Below are positions 27,501 to 35,626 of a stretch of DNA of 64,000 nt, one piece after another. Position 1 is the stretch's first letter; the number at the start of each line of letters is the position of its first letter. The stretch lies in assembly GCF_027886475.1 (NCBI RefSeq), contig NZ_CP115670.1, positions 2,666,001-2,730,000 of the forward strand, written 5' to 3'. The position numbers and the translations under genes are program-made. Below the pieces are notes generated by a model that was given only the letters and a program-made list of their open reading frames with translations, had not been told where the DNA came from and did no database searches. The DNA comes from Corynebacterium sp. SCR221107 (GTDB lineage Bacteria > Actinomycetota > Actinomycetes > Mycobacteriales > Mycobacteriaceae).

Positions 27501-28080
27501 CCCGGACATCAACCGCGCCCTGCGCGGTGCCATCGAGAAGCTGGGGCTGGATGCCGCAGACGCCGCCTGGCTGCGCGCCGCCGCCTACCTGGATGCGGCC
27601 GCCTGGCACGAGGAGTTCGGCATCGAGCACGACCGTACAGGGCTTATCTCCGAGTCGAACGTGTTCCGCTACCGTCGCCTCCTACGCCCGCTGGAGGTTC
27701 GCATCGGCGAGGGTTATGCGCTGCGCGAGGTGCTGCGCCTGCAGCTCGCGGCGTTGATTACCGGGTCTCCGGTCCGTTTCAGCGCGGCACCGAAGGTCGC
27801 CTGCGCCCTCGCGTCCGCCGGCATCGTGGTCGAGTCGATCGATGACGCCGCCTTTGCTGTGTTCGTCGGAAAGCAAAGCTCAACACGGGTGCGCGCCATC
27901 GGTGCGGTCGACACAGCGCTGTATGCGGCCGCTGCCACGTCCGGGTCGGTCGTCTTTGACCAGCCGGTGCTTGCCGACGGGCGCCGCGAGCTGCTGCCGT
28001 TCCTGCTTGAGCAGACCGTGACGGCAACCCGCCACCGCTTCGGCGTGATCGCCCCGGAGCTGGCGCCGGACAACGTCTAG
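24589..28080 (+). CDS. putA: Bifunctional proline dehydrogenase / glutamate semialdehyde dehydrogenase PutA
   Basis: PutA converts proline to glutamate in two steps. The 1163-residue protein has an N-terminal arch, an FAD-dependent proline dehydrogenase barrel (about 130-480, with IRLVKGANLSMEKV and NLFTVALAHELS) and an NAD-dependent aldehyde dehydrogenase (about 530-1000, with TPPWNFPFAIPVGGVFAALA, a Glu in MVINAETSGKNAIIV and the catalytic Cys at residue 766 in HAGQKCSAAS). A C-terminal extension follows. It lacks an N-terminal DNA-binding ribbon-helix-helix, so it is not self-regulating like the E. coli protein. The ATG at 24589 has AAGAGGA upstream; a 64-codon upstream extension is in frame but does not look coding. 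Confidence 0.95.
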   Translation: MNAHTPLSNSTDLEDVLAAAINRAHSWLAETNNAASKKEAKSTEQLAALVRDKDGIAFTMGFVDRVARPEDNNVAAKELANLASPWSKNSLLPDFIGLVDKGLVTAGSLAASILPGVVMPLARKRLRQMVGHLVLDAEGKALNAKLAEAKRDGFQLNLNLLGEAVLGEDEAISRLERTRQLLRNPNVTYVSIKASSVCAQLNPWDIEGNLTRLKDRLRPLYREAKNRSPYAFINMDMEEYKDLSLTIRLFTELMSEAEFMDLQAGIVLQAYLPDTFDALVELAEFARKRREAGGAPIKIRLVKGANLSMEKVDAEMHDWQLATYSDKFFVDANYYRLMDYILQPEHADNVRIGVASHNLFTVALAHELSTRRGVQRQLDIEMLQGMAPAQSRAVKKVAGGLILYTPVVHSEDFDVAVSYLVRRLEENGEKQNFLHALFAPEVEGPDHLTPLAAQEEAFKKAVASRWTNPAGPNRTQDRTQEAAAKAGALSHTTPEHFSGEPDTDPSLPANRAWALEVLARDPGARTSPLVTDPADIDAFVAKAGKLGAQWGTTTGATRAEALAVIADKLADARGELISAMVHEAGKTVAESDPEVSEGIDFAQYYAHSARELDRARSTFTPFKVVLVTPPWNFPFAIPVGGVFAALAAGAAVIIKPAPQVVRVAEVAVALIREGLADAGHDPDLVQLVNADEAAAGKRLVSHEDIDSVILTGASDTARLFRSWKPEMVINAETSGKNAIIVTPAADPDLAVADVYRSAFGHAGQKCSAASLVILVGSVGASQRFMSQLLDAVKTLKVGPGTDISTTMNGIIEAPSEKLLRGLTQLDAGEKWLLKPEKLNEEGTLWSPGVRDGVRPGSWYHTHECFGPVLGIMRADTLDEAVAWQNSTGFGLTGGIHSLDPEEIAYWREHVEVGNAYINRGITGAIVERQSFGGWKDSAIGSGAKAGGPNYVTQQGRWADGDLSDVPVSSLRPDINRALRGAIEKLGLDAADAAWLRAAAYLDAAAWHEEFGIEHDRTGLISESNVFRYRRLLRPLEVRIGEGYALREVLRLQLAALITGSPVRFSAAPKVACALASAGIVVESIDDAAFAVFVGKQSSTRVRAIGAVDTALYAAAATSGSVVFDQPVLADGRRELLPFLLEQTVTATRHRFGVIAPELAPDNV

Positions 28081-28097
28081 GGGCATTCCCCAGCCAG

Positions 28098-28136
28098 GGC
28101 GCTGAGGTTGCTGTTCACAGCAGCGATCTCAGCGCC
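28098..28136 (+). terminator. Hairpin downstream of putA
   Basis: GGCGCTGAG (28098-28106) pairs with CTCAGCGCC (28128-28136), with a further TGCTG/CAGCA inner stem. It lacks a T-tract, so it may be an mRNA-stabilising or Rho-assisted end. Confidence 0.6.
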
Positions 28137-28142
28137 TCGGCA

Positions 28143-28161
28143 TGCTTGCCGACGCCTACGG
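28143..28161 (+). repeat. Dispersed 19-bp repeat, one mismatch
   Basis: TGCTTGCCGACGCCTACGG differs from the consensus at one base (G for T at position 6). It lies 6 bp after the putA hairpin and before the ATPase gene. Confidence 0.8.
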
Positions 28162-28234
28162 TCGCCTACCTTATTACATGGAGATTCCCCTGTTTCCGGC
28201 CTTAAAGAAACCGACATCCCATACGCTGTTACCC

Positions 28235-28981
28235 ATGTTCGTGCGCAGAATTCGCTTCGATGACACCCCCAGGCCCCAACGCGACGCCGATAACTACGTC
28301 TGGCACCTGCCGGTAGTCGCGGCACTGCGGAGGCAGCAGGTGCTGGAGGTGCGCTCCCCGATCACGGTGGTGTCCGGGGACAACGGCTCGGGCAAGTCCA
28401 CGCTGCTGGAGGCCATCGCGCTGCGCCTCGGTTTTCCTGGCCAAGGCGGGGCCATCGGGGACAGTCATTTTCTGCGCGCTTGGCACGGTGACGAGTCCCC
28501 GCTTGCCGACAGGCTTATCGTGAAGACGGCCGCTCCCCTTCTCTCCGGCTGGTACTACCGCGCCGATCTCCACGACTTTGCGATTGCCACCATGAATTCG
28601 CCGCTGGCGCGTGGCAACCGCAACGTGTTGTCCGACGCCGCGGACCTACGAGCCCGCTCACACGGACAGTCACTCATCGACCTATTCCGGGAGCATGTAG
28701 GCCGCGATGGAGTCTACGTGCTCGACGAGCCAGAGGCCGGGCTGTCGGTATCTGGGCAGCTGGCGGCCAGCGCCATGATCGCGCGTGCTGCCTCCTTAGG
28801 CAGCCAGTTCTTCATCGCCACTCATTCACCGATCTTTCTTGGGATCACCGGGGCACGGATCCTCGAGCTGGGCGAGGAAGGTATGCGCGAGGTGGCGTTT
28901 GAGGAAAGTGAGCCCGTGCAAGCGATGCGGGAATTCCTGGCCGATCCGAAGGAGTGCTTCCGCTTCATACTCGAGGATTAG
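28235..28981 (+). CDS. AAA family (ABC-type) ATPase
   Basis: The 248-residue protein is a compact ABC/SMC-like ATPase. It has Walker A GDNGSGKST at 48-56, a signature-like segment SHGQSLIDLF, Walker B YVLDEPEAGLS with its D-loop, and the switch histidine in FFIATHSPIFLG. No membrane partner lies next to it. Related stand-alone proteins are annotated only as AAA family ATPases (YhaN/RecF-like), some in phage-defence or toxin systems, so a DNA- or RNA-linked role is possible but not shown. I chose the ATG at 28235 (MFVRRIRFDD); it may be leaderless, as a -10-like TACGCT precedes it. Upstream in-frame codons extend into the dispersed repeat. Confidence 0.78.
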   Translation: MFVRRIRFDDTPRPQRDADNYVWHLPVVAALRRQQVLEVRSPITVVSGDNGSGKSTLLEAIALRLGFPGQGGAIGDSHFLRAWHGDESPLADRLIVKTAAPLLSGWYYRADLHDFAIATMNSPLARGNRNVLSDAADLRARSHGQSLIDLFREHVGRDGVYVLDEPEAGLSVSGQLAASAMIARAASLGSQFFIATHSPIFLGITGARILELGEEGMREVAFEESEPVQAMREFLADPKECFRFILED

Positions 28982-29057
28982 CCGGGGTATCGGCTCCTGG
29001 TGTTGGATTTGTGCATACCTGCGCATGTCGCGGGCTTATGGCAAAGTGGTAGACATT

Positions 29058-30491
29058 ATGAACACTGAGAATCGACCCCCCTTTCCCCCTGAGGATGCGG
29101 GTGCCACGAAGGCGGAGGCCGGAGGCGTCGGCAAGCAATCCCCTGTGGATTCGCGGCTGGACGACATACTCGATGCCGCGGTAGAAAAAGACGAGCTCCC
29201 CTTCGAGGAAACGACATCCCTGCCGGAAAAGGAGACCGCGGACCGCGCGGTGATCTTGGGCCAGGACGGGCGCTGGATCGCTGGCTGGGCGCTGCGCTTT
29301 ATCATCATGGCCGCAGCACTGGTCATTTTGTGGAAGGCGCTCGGCACCGTCTGGTCTGGGCTTTTGCCAGTGGTGCTCGCACTGATCGTGTCGACCGTAC
29401 TGTGGCCGCCGGTGCGCTGGCTGCGTCAGCGCAAGGTGCCGCCAGCGCTGGCGGTGGTCATCACCATCGTCGGCGCGATCGCCGTCATCGGCGGCATCTT
29501 TGCCTCCATCGCGCCGTCTATTGCCAACCAATCCAAAGACCTGGTGGACAAGGCCTCCCAGGGCATCGGGCAGCTGCGCAACTGGGCGGAGACCGGCCCG
29601 CTCAACCTCGACCTGAGCAAGTACGATGACCTCATCCAAAAGGGCATCAACTTCCTCCAGGACCAAATGAGCAACATCGCCTCCGGCGTGGTCGGCGGCG
29701 TGACCGCGGCCAGTGAGGTCCTGGTCACCGTGGTCCTCATGCTCATCTTGTCCTTCTTCTTCCTCAAGGACGGCGACCGCTTCCTGCCCTTGGTGCGCAC
29801 CACCACCGGCCCCAACGTCGGCTGGCACCTCACCGAGGTGCTCACCCGCATGTGGAACACCTTGAGCGGCTACGTCCGCGCGCAGGCAACCGTATCCCTG
29901 GTGGATGCCGTGCTCATCGGCCTGGGCCTAATCATCTTGAAGGTGCCGCTGGCGCTCGCGCTCGGCGTGATCACCTTCTTCGCCGGCTTCATCCCAATCG
30001 TCGGTGCGTTTTCCGCCGGTGCCCTGGCGGTGATCATCGCGCTGGTCTCCAACGGTATCCAATCCGCGCTGTTCGTGCTCATCCTGATCGTCGCCGTGCA
30101 GCAGATCGAGGGCCACGTCTTGCAGCCGGTGCTGCAGTCGAAGGCCATGAACCTGCACGCGGCGATCGTGTTGTTGTCGGTGACCTTAGGCTCCACGCTC
30201 TTCGGCGTGATCGGCGCCTTCTTGGCCGTGCCGGTCGCAGCCACGCTCGCGGTGCTGGTGCGTTACCACGCCGAGCTGGTCGCCCTGCGCGCGGGCGAGA
30301 TCACGATCGACGATATCGAGATGGCCACCACCGCCGAGGCCCAGCCCTCGGTGACCACCCAGGAGGCATGGACCCGCTTCCGCGAATCGCTGAGCGTGCT
30401 CGGGAATAAGAAGTCCGCCGAGGGAGATTCCGACGAGGCTTCGACGCCGTCCGTCAAGATCGTCGCCGAGGAAGAACCCAAGCAGTATTAG
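29058..30491 (+). CDS. AI-2E family transporter (PerM/YdiK-like)
   Basis: This 477-residue membrane protein belongs to the AI-2E/UPF0118 family of putative exporters. After a hydrophilic N-terminus (about 1-75) there are about eight helices, with family features in SFFFLKDGDRFLPL and QQIEGHVLQPVLQSKAMNLHA. Members have been linked to autoinducer-2 export or Na+/H+ exchange; the substrate here is unknown. The acidic C-terminal tail is cytosolic. The ATG at 29058 is preferred. The disordered N-terminus (codons 21-27) encodes a copy of the dispersed repeat on the opposite strand. Confidence 0.85.
   Translation: MNTENRPPFPPEDAGATKAEAGGVGKQSPVDSRLDDILDAAVEKDELPFEETTSLPEKETADRAVILGQDGRWIAGWALRFIIMAAALVILWKALGTVWSGLLPVVLALIVSTVLWPPVRWLRQRKVPPALAVVITIVGAIAVIGGIFASIAPSIANQSKDLVDKASQGIGQLRNWAETGPLNLDLSKYDDLIQKGINFLQDQMSNIASGVVGGVTAASEVLVTVVLMLILSFFFLKDGDRFLPLVRTTTGPNVGWHLTEVLTRMWNTLSGYVRAQATVSLVDAVLIGLGLIILKVPLALALGVITFFAGFIPIVGAFSAGALAVIIALVSNGIQSALFVLILIVAVQQIEGHVLQPVLQSKAMNLHAAIVLLSVTLGSTLFGVIGAFLAVPVAATLAVLVRYHAELVALRAGEITIDDIEMATTAEAQPSVTTQEAWTRFRESLSVLGNKKSAEGDSDEASTPSVKIVAEEEPKQY
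29119..29137 (-). repeat. Dispersed repeat copy inside a coding region
   Basis: On the minus strand TGCTTGCCGACGCCTCCGG matches 17 of 19 consensus bases. It lies in the disordered N-terminal part of the AI-2E transporter gene, where extra sequence would be tolerated. Confidence 0.6.
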
Positions 30492-30510
30492 AATCGGAAC
30501 CCGCTTGCAG

Positions 30511-30549
30511 CGCGCCATCTCCCGCACGTAGTACGAGGTGGCGCGTTTT
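30511..30549 (+). terminator. Terminator of the AI-2E transporter gene
   Basis: CGCGCCATCTC pairs with GAGGTGGCGCG and is followed by TTTTC, just downstream of the stop codon. Confidence 0.85.
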
Positions 30550-30626
30550 CGCGTAGCGGTAGCGTGCCCGCTCGACGTGCTGGCTGTCTACAAAAGACCG
30601 TTGCTTCATCAGCCTCGGGCGCCTAG

Positions 30627-31577
30627 CTAGGCGACAGTGGTAATAGCTGGGCTTTCCTCAAAATCCTCGCTGCGGGAGGTGACGACCTGCTCCTGCTCCT
30701 TGGCCGCGGCGCGAGCCCGGCGCACACCCAGGAGGGTAAAGCCCGCACCGAAAGCGAAGACCACGGCCTGCAGCACCCACTGGGTAGGGGTCTTGGCAAT
30801 ATCCCCCAGCCCCACCAGCGGCAGCAGGTTGGGGAAGTTGAGAATCACAATCAGCGAGCCGACCAAGCCGCCGAGGGCAACGGGGTTAATGCGCGAGATG
30901 AGGAACGCGGCGATCGGGGTGGTGATCATACCGCCGATGAGCAAGGCGACGACAGCCGCCGCGTTGGCGGTCAGTTCCTCCCACAGTCCGAAGACGAAGC
31001 CCAAGGTCGCGGCCACGGAGACCAAGAACTCCGCGGTGTTGACCGTGCCGACGATCCGGCGCGGCTCCTGGCGCCCCAACCCTAGCAGGGTCGAGGTGGT
31101 CACCGGCCCCCAGCCGCCGCCACCGGAGGCGTCGACGAAGCCACCGACGGAGCCGAGCAGCACGAGAAACGGCGTGGAGTAGGTGCGCTCCTTGATCTGG
31201 CGGACCACCCGCCCCTTGGAGAAGCGCCAGATCAGGTTAATGCCGATGGCGACAAGGATCGCGGAGGTCACCGGCTTCGCGGCCGCGGTGGACAGGTTCG
31301 CCAGCAGGGTCGAGCCGATGAAGGCGAAGATCGCGCCGGGCACGCCGAGTCTGAGCACGACCTTCCAATCGACGTTGCCGAAGCGCCAGTGGGCCACACC
31401 GGACATGAAGGTGGTGCCCACCTCGGCGGCGTGGACCACGGCCGAGGCCTGGGCGGGGCCGAGGCCTGCCAGCAGGATGAGGATCGTGGTGGAGGTGACG
31501 CCGAAGCCCATGCCCAGCCCGCCGTCAACAAGCTGCGCTGCGGCACCAGCAATGGCAATAAAGATAAGAGTGCGCAT
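30627..31577 (-). CDS. cysZ: CysZ-type sulfate permease (TauE/SafE family)
   Basis: This 316-residue integral membrane protein of the TauE/SafE family has about eight helices. Family features are AQLVDGGLGMGFGVTSTT at the N-terminus and VGGFVDASGGGGWGPVTTS at the centre. In C. glutamicum the equivalent last gene of the cys cluster is called cysZ and is considered a sulfate importer; it is unrelated to E. coli CysZ. The acidic C-terminus is cytosolic. It follows cysY by 33 nt on the same strand. Confidence 0.85.
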   Translation of the reverse strand: MRTLIFIAIAGAAAQLVDGGLGMGFGVTSTTILILLAGLGPAQASAVVHAAEVGTTFMSGVAHWRFGNVDWKVVLRLGVPGAIFAFIGSTLLANLSTAAAKPVTSAILVAIGINLIWRFSKGRVVRQIKERTYSTPFLVLLGSVGGFVDASGGGGWGPVTTSTLLGLGRQEPRRIVGTVNTAEFLVSVAATLGFVFGLWEELTANAAAVVALLIGGMITTPIAAFLISRINPVALGGLVGSLIVILNFPNLLPLVGLGDIAKTPTQWVLQAVVFAFGAGFTLLGVRRARAAAKEQEQVVTSRSEDFEESPAITTVA

Positions 31578-31610
31578 TGGGGAGTCCTTAAGAAGTGTCG
31601 GGGTTGGGTG

Positions 31611-32318
31611 TTAGCAGCTCAAGCACAGGCGGGCGCTTGCGCGTTGACAGACGATGGGTGCCAGCTGCGCGCCCAGGGGCGCGGAGTGGGTGATGACGGC
31701 GCCGGTGGCGTCTTGGATCTTCGATATGGCGTCAACGGCCATATCCAGCAACAGGCCGTGGGTGACAAACAGAGGCAGAACATGCACCCGAGGATGGGCA
31801 TAGGCCACCGCGGTCAACGAGGACTTGTGTGCGCCGGTGGCCTGCACGCTGCTTACCCCCCGGCCGGTCATCGCGGCCAGCTGCTGCGCTAGGGCGATGA
31901 CCTGCTCGTTCGCCTTCTCGTCGGAGGAACCCACAGAGTACAAGGCGATGTGCGCATCCGCCGGAGCCTGCTGTGCTACGCGCGCAGCCAACACGGCGGC
32001 GACGGACGCGTCGGTCCCGAGGGCGTCGGCAAGCTCCAGCCTTAACCCACTGGCGTGTTGGGCAGCTTCGACCTCCCGGGGCACGTCGACCTTGTGGTGA
32101 TAGGCGGAGGAGAACAGCAGCGGCACCACGATGGCCTCGGTCTCCCCTTGCGCCTTCAGCCTGCGCGCGAGGGTTTCTAGGTCCGGGTCGATGAAATCCA
32201 GATGCGCCTCGTAACAGGGAATGCACATTCGCGCCTCGACGGCCGAGACGAGCTCGGCCACGGTGGCCTGCGCCTTGCGGTGGCGGGAGCCGTGCGAGAG
32301 AACAATGAGTGCAGTCAT
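31611..32318 (-). CDS. cysY: Sirohydrochlorin ferrochelatase-like protein CysY
   Basis: This 235-residue CbiX/SirB-type chelatase inserts iron into sirohydrochlorin to make siroheme, the cofactor of sulfite reductase (CysI). It starts MTALIVLSHGSRHRKAQ, with the metal-binding His in the SHGSR motif, and has a second conserved His in VVPLLFSSAYHHKVDVP. A related His motif in the second half (LPLFVTHGLLLDM) reflects an internal duplication. It lies between cysN and cysZ, as in C. glutamicum, so it is expected to supply siroheme within the sulfate reduction operon. Confidence 0.88.
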   Translation of the reverse strand: MTALIVLSHGSRHRKAQATVAELVSAVEARMCIPCYEAHLDFIDPDLETLARRLKAQGETEAIVVPLLFSSAYHHKVDVPREVEAAQHASGLRLELADALGTDASVAAVLAARVAQQAPADAHIALYSVGSSDEKANEQVIALAQQLAAMTGRGVSSVQATGAHKSSLTAVAYAHPRVHVLPLFVTHGLLLDMAVDAISKIQDATGAVITHSAPLGAQLAPIVCQRASARLCLSC

Positions 32319-32344
32319 GGTACGAGGCTTTCTGGTTTGAGGTT

Positions 32345-33649
32345 TTAGCGCAGGCGCTTGCCGACGAGCCCCGCCGCCAGCGTGTTGCCGGAGGCGTTGT
32401 CGATCAGCAGGAAGGAGCCGACGGCGCCGCGGGCCGCGTAGGCGTCGATGGGCAACGGGTTTTGGGTCTCCACCACCACGTGGGCGATGTCGTTGAGCCC
32501 GACCTGCTCCGGGGCCTCCACGTCGCTGATGCCGTCGATGTCCAGCACGCGCTGGATCTCCGCGATGCGGCCGCGCACCAGCGTGGTGCCGTAGCGAACT
32601 TTAAGCATCTGGCCTGCGCGCAGCTGTTTATCGGTCAGCCCCACGATGGTGGCCTCGAAGCTGCGGGTATCCTCCGGGCGGTTGGTGGAAGAGACGAGAT
32701 CCCCGCGCACGAGGTCGATCTCATCGGCCAGGCGCAGGACGACGGAGTCGCGCGCGGTGGCCTGCTCGACCTCGCCGTCGGAGGTGTCGATTCCCACGAC
32801 GGTGGAGGTCCGCCCCTCCGGCAGGGCCACGGTATCGCCCACGCGCACGCTGCCTGCGGTGACCTGGCCCGCGTAGCCGCGGTAGTCGGTGGCGTGCTCG
32901 CGGATGACGTACTGGATCGGGAAGCGGAAGTCGAGCTCACCTGCGCGGCCCGCGGACACCGGGATGGTCTCCAGCAGCTCCAGCACCGTGGGGCCTTGGT
33001 ACCACGGCATGTTCTCGCTGGCCTCGACGACGTTGTCGCCCTTGAGCGCGGAGATCGGCACGACGTGCGGGTCGGCGATGCCCAGCTGGTCTGCCAGCTG
33101 CTCGAAGTCGGAGCGGATGGCGTTGAAGGTGTCCTCGGAGTAGTCGACCAGGTCGATCTTGTTCACGGCGAGGACGACGGTGCGCACGCCCAAAAGCGCT
33201 GCCACCGACAGGTGGCGGCGGGTCTGCTCCACCACGCCGTGGCGGGCGTCGACCAGCAGCACGACCACCTGGGAGGTAGACACGCCGGTCACCGTGTTGC
33301 GGGTGTACTGGACGTGACCTGGGGTGTCGGCCAGGATGAAGGTGCGGCGGTCGGTGGCGAAGTAGCGGTAGGCCACGTCGATCGTGATGCCCTGCTCGCG
33401 CTCGGCGCGCAGGCCGTCGACAAGCAGGGAAAGGTCAAGCCCCTCGAAGCCGCGATCGGCGCTGGTGCGCTTGACGGACTCGAGCTGGTCGGACAGGACC
33501 GACTTGGTGTCGTGCAGGAGGCGGCCGACGAAGGTGGACTTGCCGTCGTCGACGGAGCCCGCCGTGCACAGGCGCAGGGTCTCGCGGCTACCGATGATCT
33601 CGGTCGCGGATGCCTTCTGCCCGGCAGAATTCTCGATTGCGGTGGTCAT
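32345..33649 (-). CDS. cysN: Sulfate adenylyltransferase, large GTPase subunit CysN
   Basis: CysN is the GTPase subunit of ATP sulfurylase, coupling GTP hydrolysis to formation of adenosine phosphosulfate with CysD. The 434-residue protein has an EF-Tu-like GTPase domain with TAGSVDDGKSTFVGRLLHD (G1), DTPGHVQYTRN (G3) and NKIDLVDY (G4), followed by two beta-barrel domains. It lacks a fused CysC kinase domain, which fits the APS-reducing pathway. Its ATG overlaps the cysD stop by one base (TGATG). Confidence 0.95.
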   Translation of the reverse strand: MTTAIENSAGQKASATEIIGSRETLRLCTAGSVDDGKSTFVGRLLHDTKSVLSDQLESVKRTSADRGFEGLDLSLLVDGLRAEREQGITIDVAYRYFATDRRTFILADTPGHVQYTRNTVTGVSTSQVVVLLVDARHGVVEQTRRHLSVAALLGVRTVVLAVNKIDLVDYSEDTFNAIRSDFEQLADQLGIADPHVVPISALKGDNVVEASENMPWYQGPTVLELLETIPVSAGRAGELDFRFPIQYVIREHATDYRGYAGQVTAGSVRVGDTVALPEGRTSTVVGIDTSDGEVEQATARDSVVLRLADEIDLVRGDLVSSTNRPEDTRSFEATIVGLTDKQLRAGQMLKVRYGTTLVRGRIAEIQRVLDIDGISDVEAPEQVGLNDIAHVVVETQNPLPIDAYAARGAVGSFLLIDNASGNTLAAGLVGKRLR

Positions 33650-34569
33650 CAGAAGTAGCCTTCCTTCTTGCGGTCTTCCATGGCGGATTCGCTGAGTCGG
33701 TCGTCAGCTCGGGTGGCGCCGCGCTCGGTGAGGCGGCTGGTGGAGATCTCGGCGATCACTTCGTCGATGGAGGCGGCATCCGACTCGACGGCGCCGGTGC
33801 ACGACATGTCGCCGACAGTGCGGTAGCGCACGCGCTTGGTGACCAGCTCCTCCTTGTCGGTGGGCCCGCCCCACTCTCCGGCGGTCAGCCACATGCCGCC
33901 GCGGTTGAAGACCTCACGGTCGTGGGCGAAGTAGATCTCCGGTAGCTTGATGCCGCGGGCGCCGATGTACTCCCACACGTCCGTCTCGGTCCAGTTGGAG
34001 ATCGGGAACACGCGGATGTTCTCGCCCGGCAGCTTGCCGCCGTTGTAGAGCGTCCACAGCTCGGGGCGCTGGCGGCGCGGGTCCCAGCCGCCGAAGGAGT
34101 CACGCACGGAGAAGACGCGCTCCTTGGCGCGCGCACGCTCCTCGTCGCGGCGGGCACCGCCCAGGACTGCGTCGTAGCCCTGCTCGGCGATGGTCTCCAC
34201 CAACGGCACGGTCTGCAGCGGGTTGCGGGTGCCGTCGGGGCGCTCCTGCAGGTCGCCGCGGTCGATCCAGTCCTGGACCTTGGCTACGCGCAGGCGCGCG
34301 CCGGTCTCTTCGACCAGGCGGTCGCGGAACTCGATGACCTCGGGGAAATTGTGGCCGGTGTCCACGTGCAGCAGCTCGAAGGGAACGGCGGCCGGCGCGA
34401 AGGCGCGGCGGGCGAGCTCGAAGACGACGACGGAGTCCTTGCCGCCGGAAAACAGCAGGCCCACCTTGTCGAACTGTCCTGCAACCTCGCGCAGGATGTG
34501 AATGGACTCGTTCTCGAGGTCTTTGAGGTGTGGGGACAGTGCAGTCTGGGTGGTAATAGTGGAGGTCAT
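33649..34569 (-). CDS. cysD: Sulfate adenylyltransferase, small subunit CysD
   Basis: CysD is the catalytic adenylyltransferase subunit that forms APS from ATP and sulfate. The 306-residue PP-loop protein shows GLLFSGGKDSVVVFELA (the SGGKDS ATP-binding motif) and FPISNWTETDVWEYI. The ATG at 34569 overlaps the stop of cysH (ATGA) and starts MTSTITTQTALS; an upstream in-frame extension is unlikely. Translational coupling with cysH and cysN shows a tight operon. Confidence 0.95.
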   Translation of the reverse strand: MTSTITTQTALSPHLKDLENESIHILREVAGQFDKVGLLFSGGKDSVVVFELARRAFAPAAVPFELLHVDTGHNFPEVIEFRDRLVEETGARLRVAKVQDWIDRGDLQERPDGTRNPLQTVPLVETIAEQGYDAVLGGARRDEERARAKERVFSVRDSFGGWDPRRQRPELWTLYNGGKLPGENIRVFPISNWTETDVWEYIGARGIKLPEIYFAHDREVFNRGGMWLTAGEWGGPTDKEELVTKRVRYRTVGDMSCTGAVESDAASIDEVIAEISTSRLTERGATRADDRLSESAMEDRKKEGYF

Positions 34570-35363
34570 GTGTGCAATCCGCATTCAGTCTTGGCGTTTC
34601 CGGCCCAACGGCCGGATCGGGGGTCTTGTCCGGGCAGCACCGGCATGGTGCAGGTGGCACAGCCGATGGAGGGATAGTTCTGCTTGGTCAACGGGTGGAT
34701 GATGAGGTCTTTTTCTTCGATATAGGCCTCGGTGTCCTCAAGCGACCAGGTGATGATCGGCGAGATCTTCAGCCGGCCGGTCTTATCCAGCGACAGCGCA
34801 GGTGCGGTGGCCCTGGTGGGTCCGTCGGCACGCCGCAGGCCGGTGATCCAGCCCTGGTAGTCACTCAGGGCCACCGCCAGCGGCTCGACCTTGCGCATCC
34901 GGCAGCAGGCAGTGGGGTTGTTCCGGTAAAGGTTGACCCCGTACACCTTGTCCTGCTCCGCGCGAGAAAGCAGTGCCGTTGCGCGCACCAGTGTGTTATT
35001 TGCGTAACGACGTTCCACCTGGTCGGCGACCTCGAGGGTTTCCGGGAAGTGGTACCCGGTGTCGAGGAAGAGGAAGTCCGCACCGGGCAGGTGATCCTTG
35101 GCCAGCTCCGCGAGCACCGTGTTCTCCATGGACAAGGTGACAACCAGCTTGCCAGCCACATGGGTGTGTGCCCAGTCGAGGATGTCTTTGGCCGTGGCGT
35201 CGTAGAGCTTGTCGGCCCAGTCGGCCACGAGCTTTTCGTTTTCGGCCACGACCTCGGGCGCAAGTGGTGTGGTCTCCTTCGGCCCTTCGGGCGAAATCTC
35301 CGGGTCGCGCGGGTTGGTGGCCTGCCCGCCCAGGATCGGGCTGTTATTGAGTGAGAAAGTCAT
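34566..35363 (-). CDS. cysH: Adenylylsulfate (APS) reductase CysH
   Basis: CysH reduces APS to sulfite using thioredoxin. The 265-residue protein has the PAPS/APS reductase fold, including VVTLSMENTVLAELA and FLDTGYHFPETLEV. The paired cysteines TACCRMRKVEPL and GCATCTMP, which bind a [4Fe-4S] cluster, mark the APS-specific type. The catalytic cysteine is in the C-terminal KTECGLH motif. This agrees with the lack of a CysC domain in CysN. It lies between cysX and cysD. Confidence 0.94.
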   Translation of the reverse strand: MTFSLNNSPILGGQATNPRDPEISPEGPKETTPLAPEVVAENEKLVADWADKLYDATAKDILDWAHTHVAGKLVVTLSMENTVLAELAKDHLPGADFLFLDTGYHFPETLEVADQVERRYANNTLVRATALLSRAEQDKVYGVNLYRNNPTACCRMRKVEPLAVALSDYQGWITGLRRADGPTRATAPALSLDKTGRLKISPIITWSLEDTEAYIEEKDLIIHPLTKQNYPSIGCATCTMPVLPGQDPRSGRWAGNAKTECGLHT

Positions 35364-35371
35364 GTCTTCTT

Positions 35372-35626
35372 CTAGGTCCTAGCGTTTGCCGTGGCCAACG
35401 CGTGGCGGTTGAGCGACGCTTCCAGCGCTTGGTGGGTTGACAGCGACTTGTTCGGGCGGTGAGTGGCGTCGTCTTGTCCGTGGAACATCACCGAGAAGAC
35501 TCGGTGACAGTCCGCGCAGCTCCAGGCGAAGTCGGTCTCGACGTCCGGGAACAACGAGGTTCCAGCGCAGTAGGGGCAGTACTCGGGGTGGTTGCGGTTC
35601 GGGTTCGGCTTGCGACGAAAACTCAT
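35372..35626 (-). CDS. cysX: Small zinc-ribbon/redoxin-like protein CysX
   Basis: This 84-residue protein is encoded between cysI and cysH; its ATG overlaps the cysI stop (ATGA). It has two cysteine pairs, CPYC and CADC, about 20 residues apart, as in rubredoxin or zinc ribbons, plus histidines. The equivalent gene in C. glutamicum is called cysX and is described as ferredoxin-like, possibly passing electrons to CysI. The two Cys-x-x-Cys knuckles would fit one mononuclear metal (Fe or Zn) better than an Fe-S cluster. The ATG at 35626 is preferred to an extension to 35659. Confidence 0.85.
   Translation of the reverse strand: MSFRRKPNPNRNHPEYCPYCAGTSLFPDVETDFAWSCADCHRVFSVMFHGQDDATHRPNKSLSTHQALEASLNRHALATANART

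Noticed and set aside
25372-27630. A 752-codon open frame opposite putA
   Set aside because: Antisense shadow of putA; no domain and no ribosome site.
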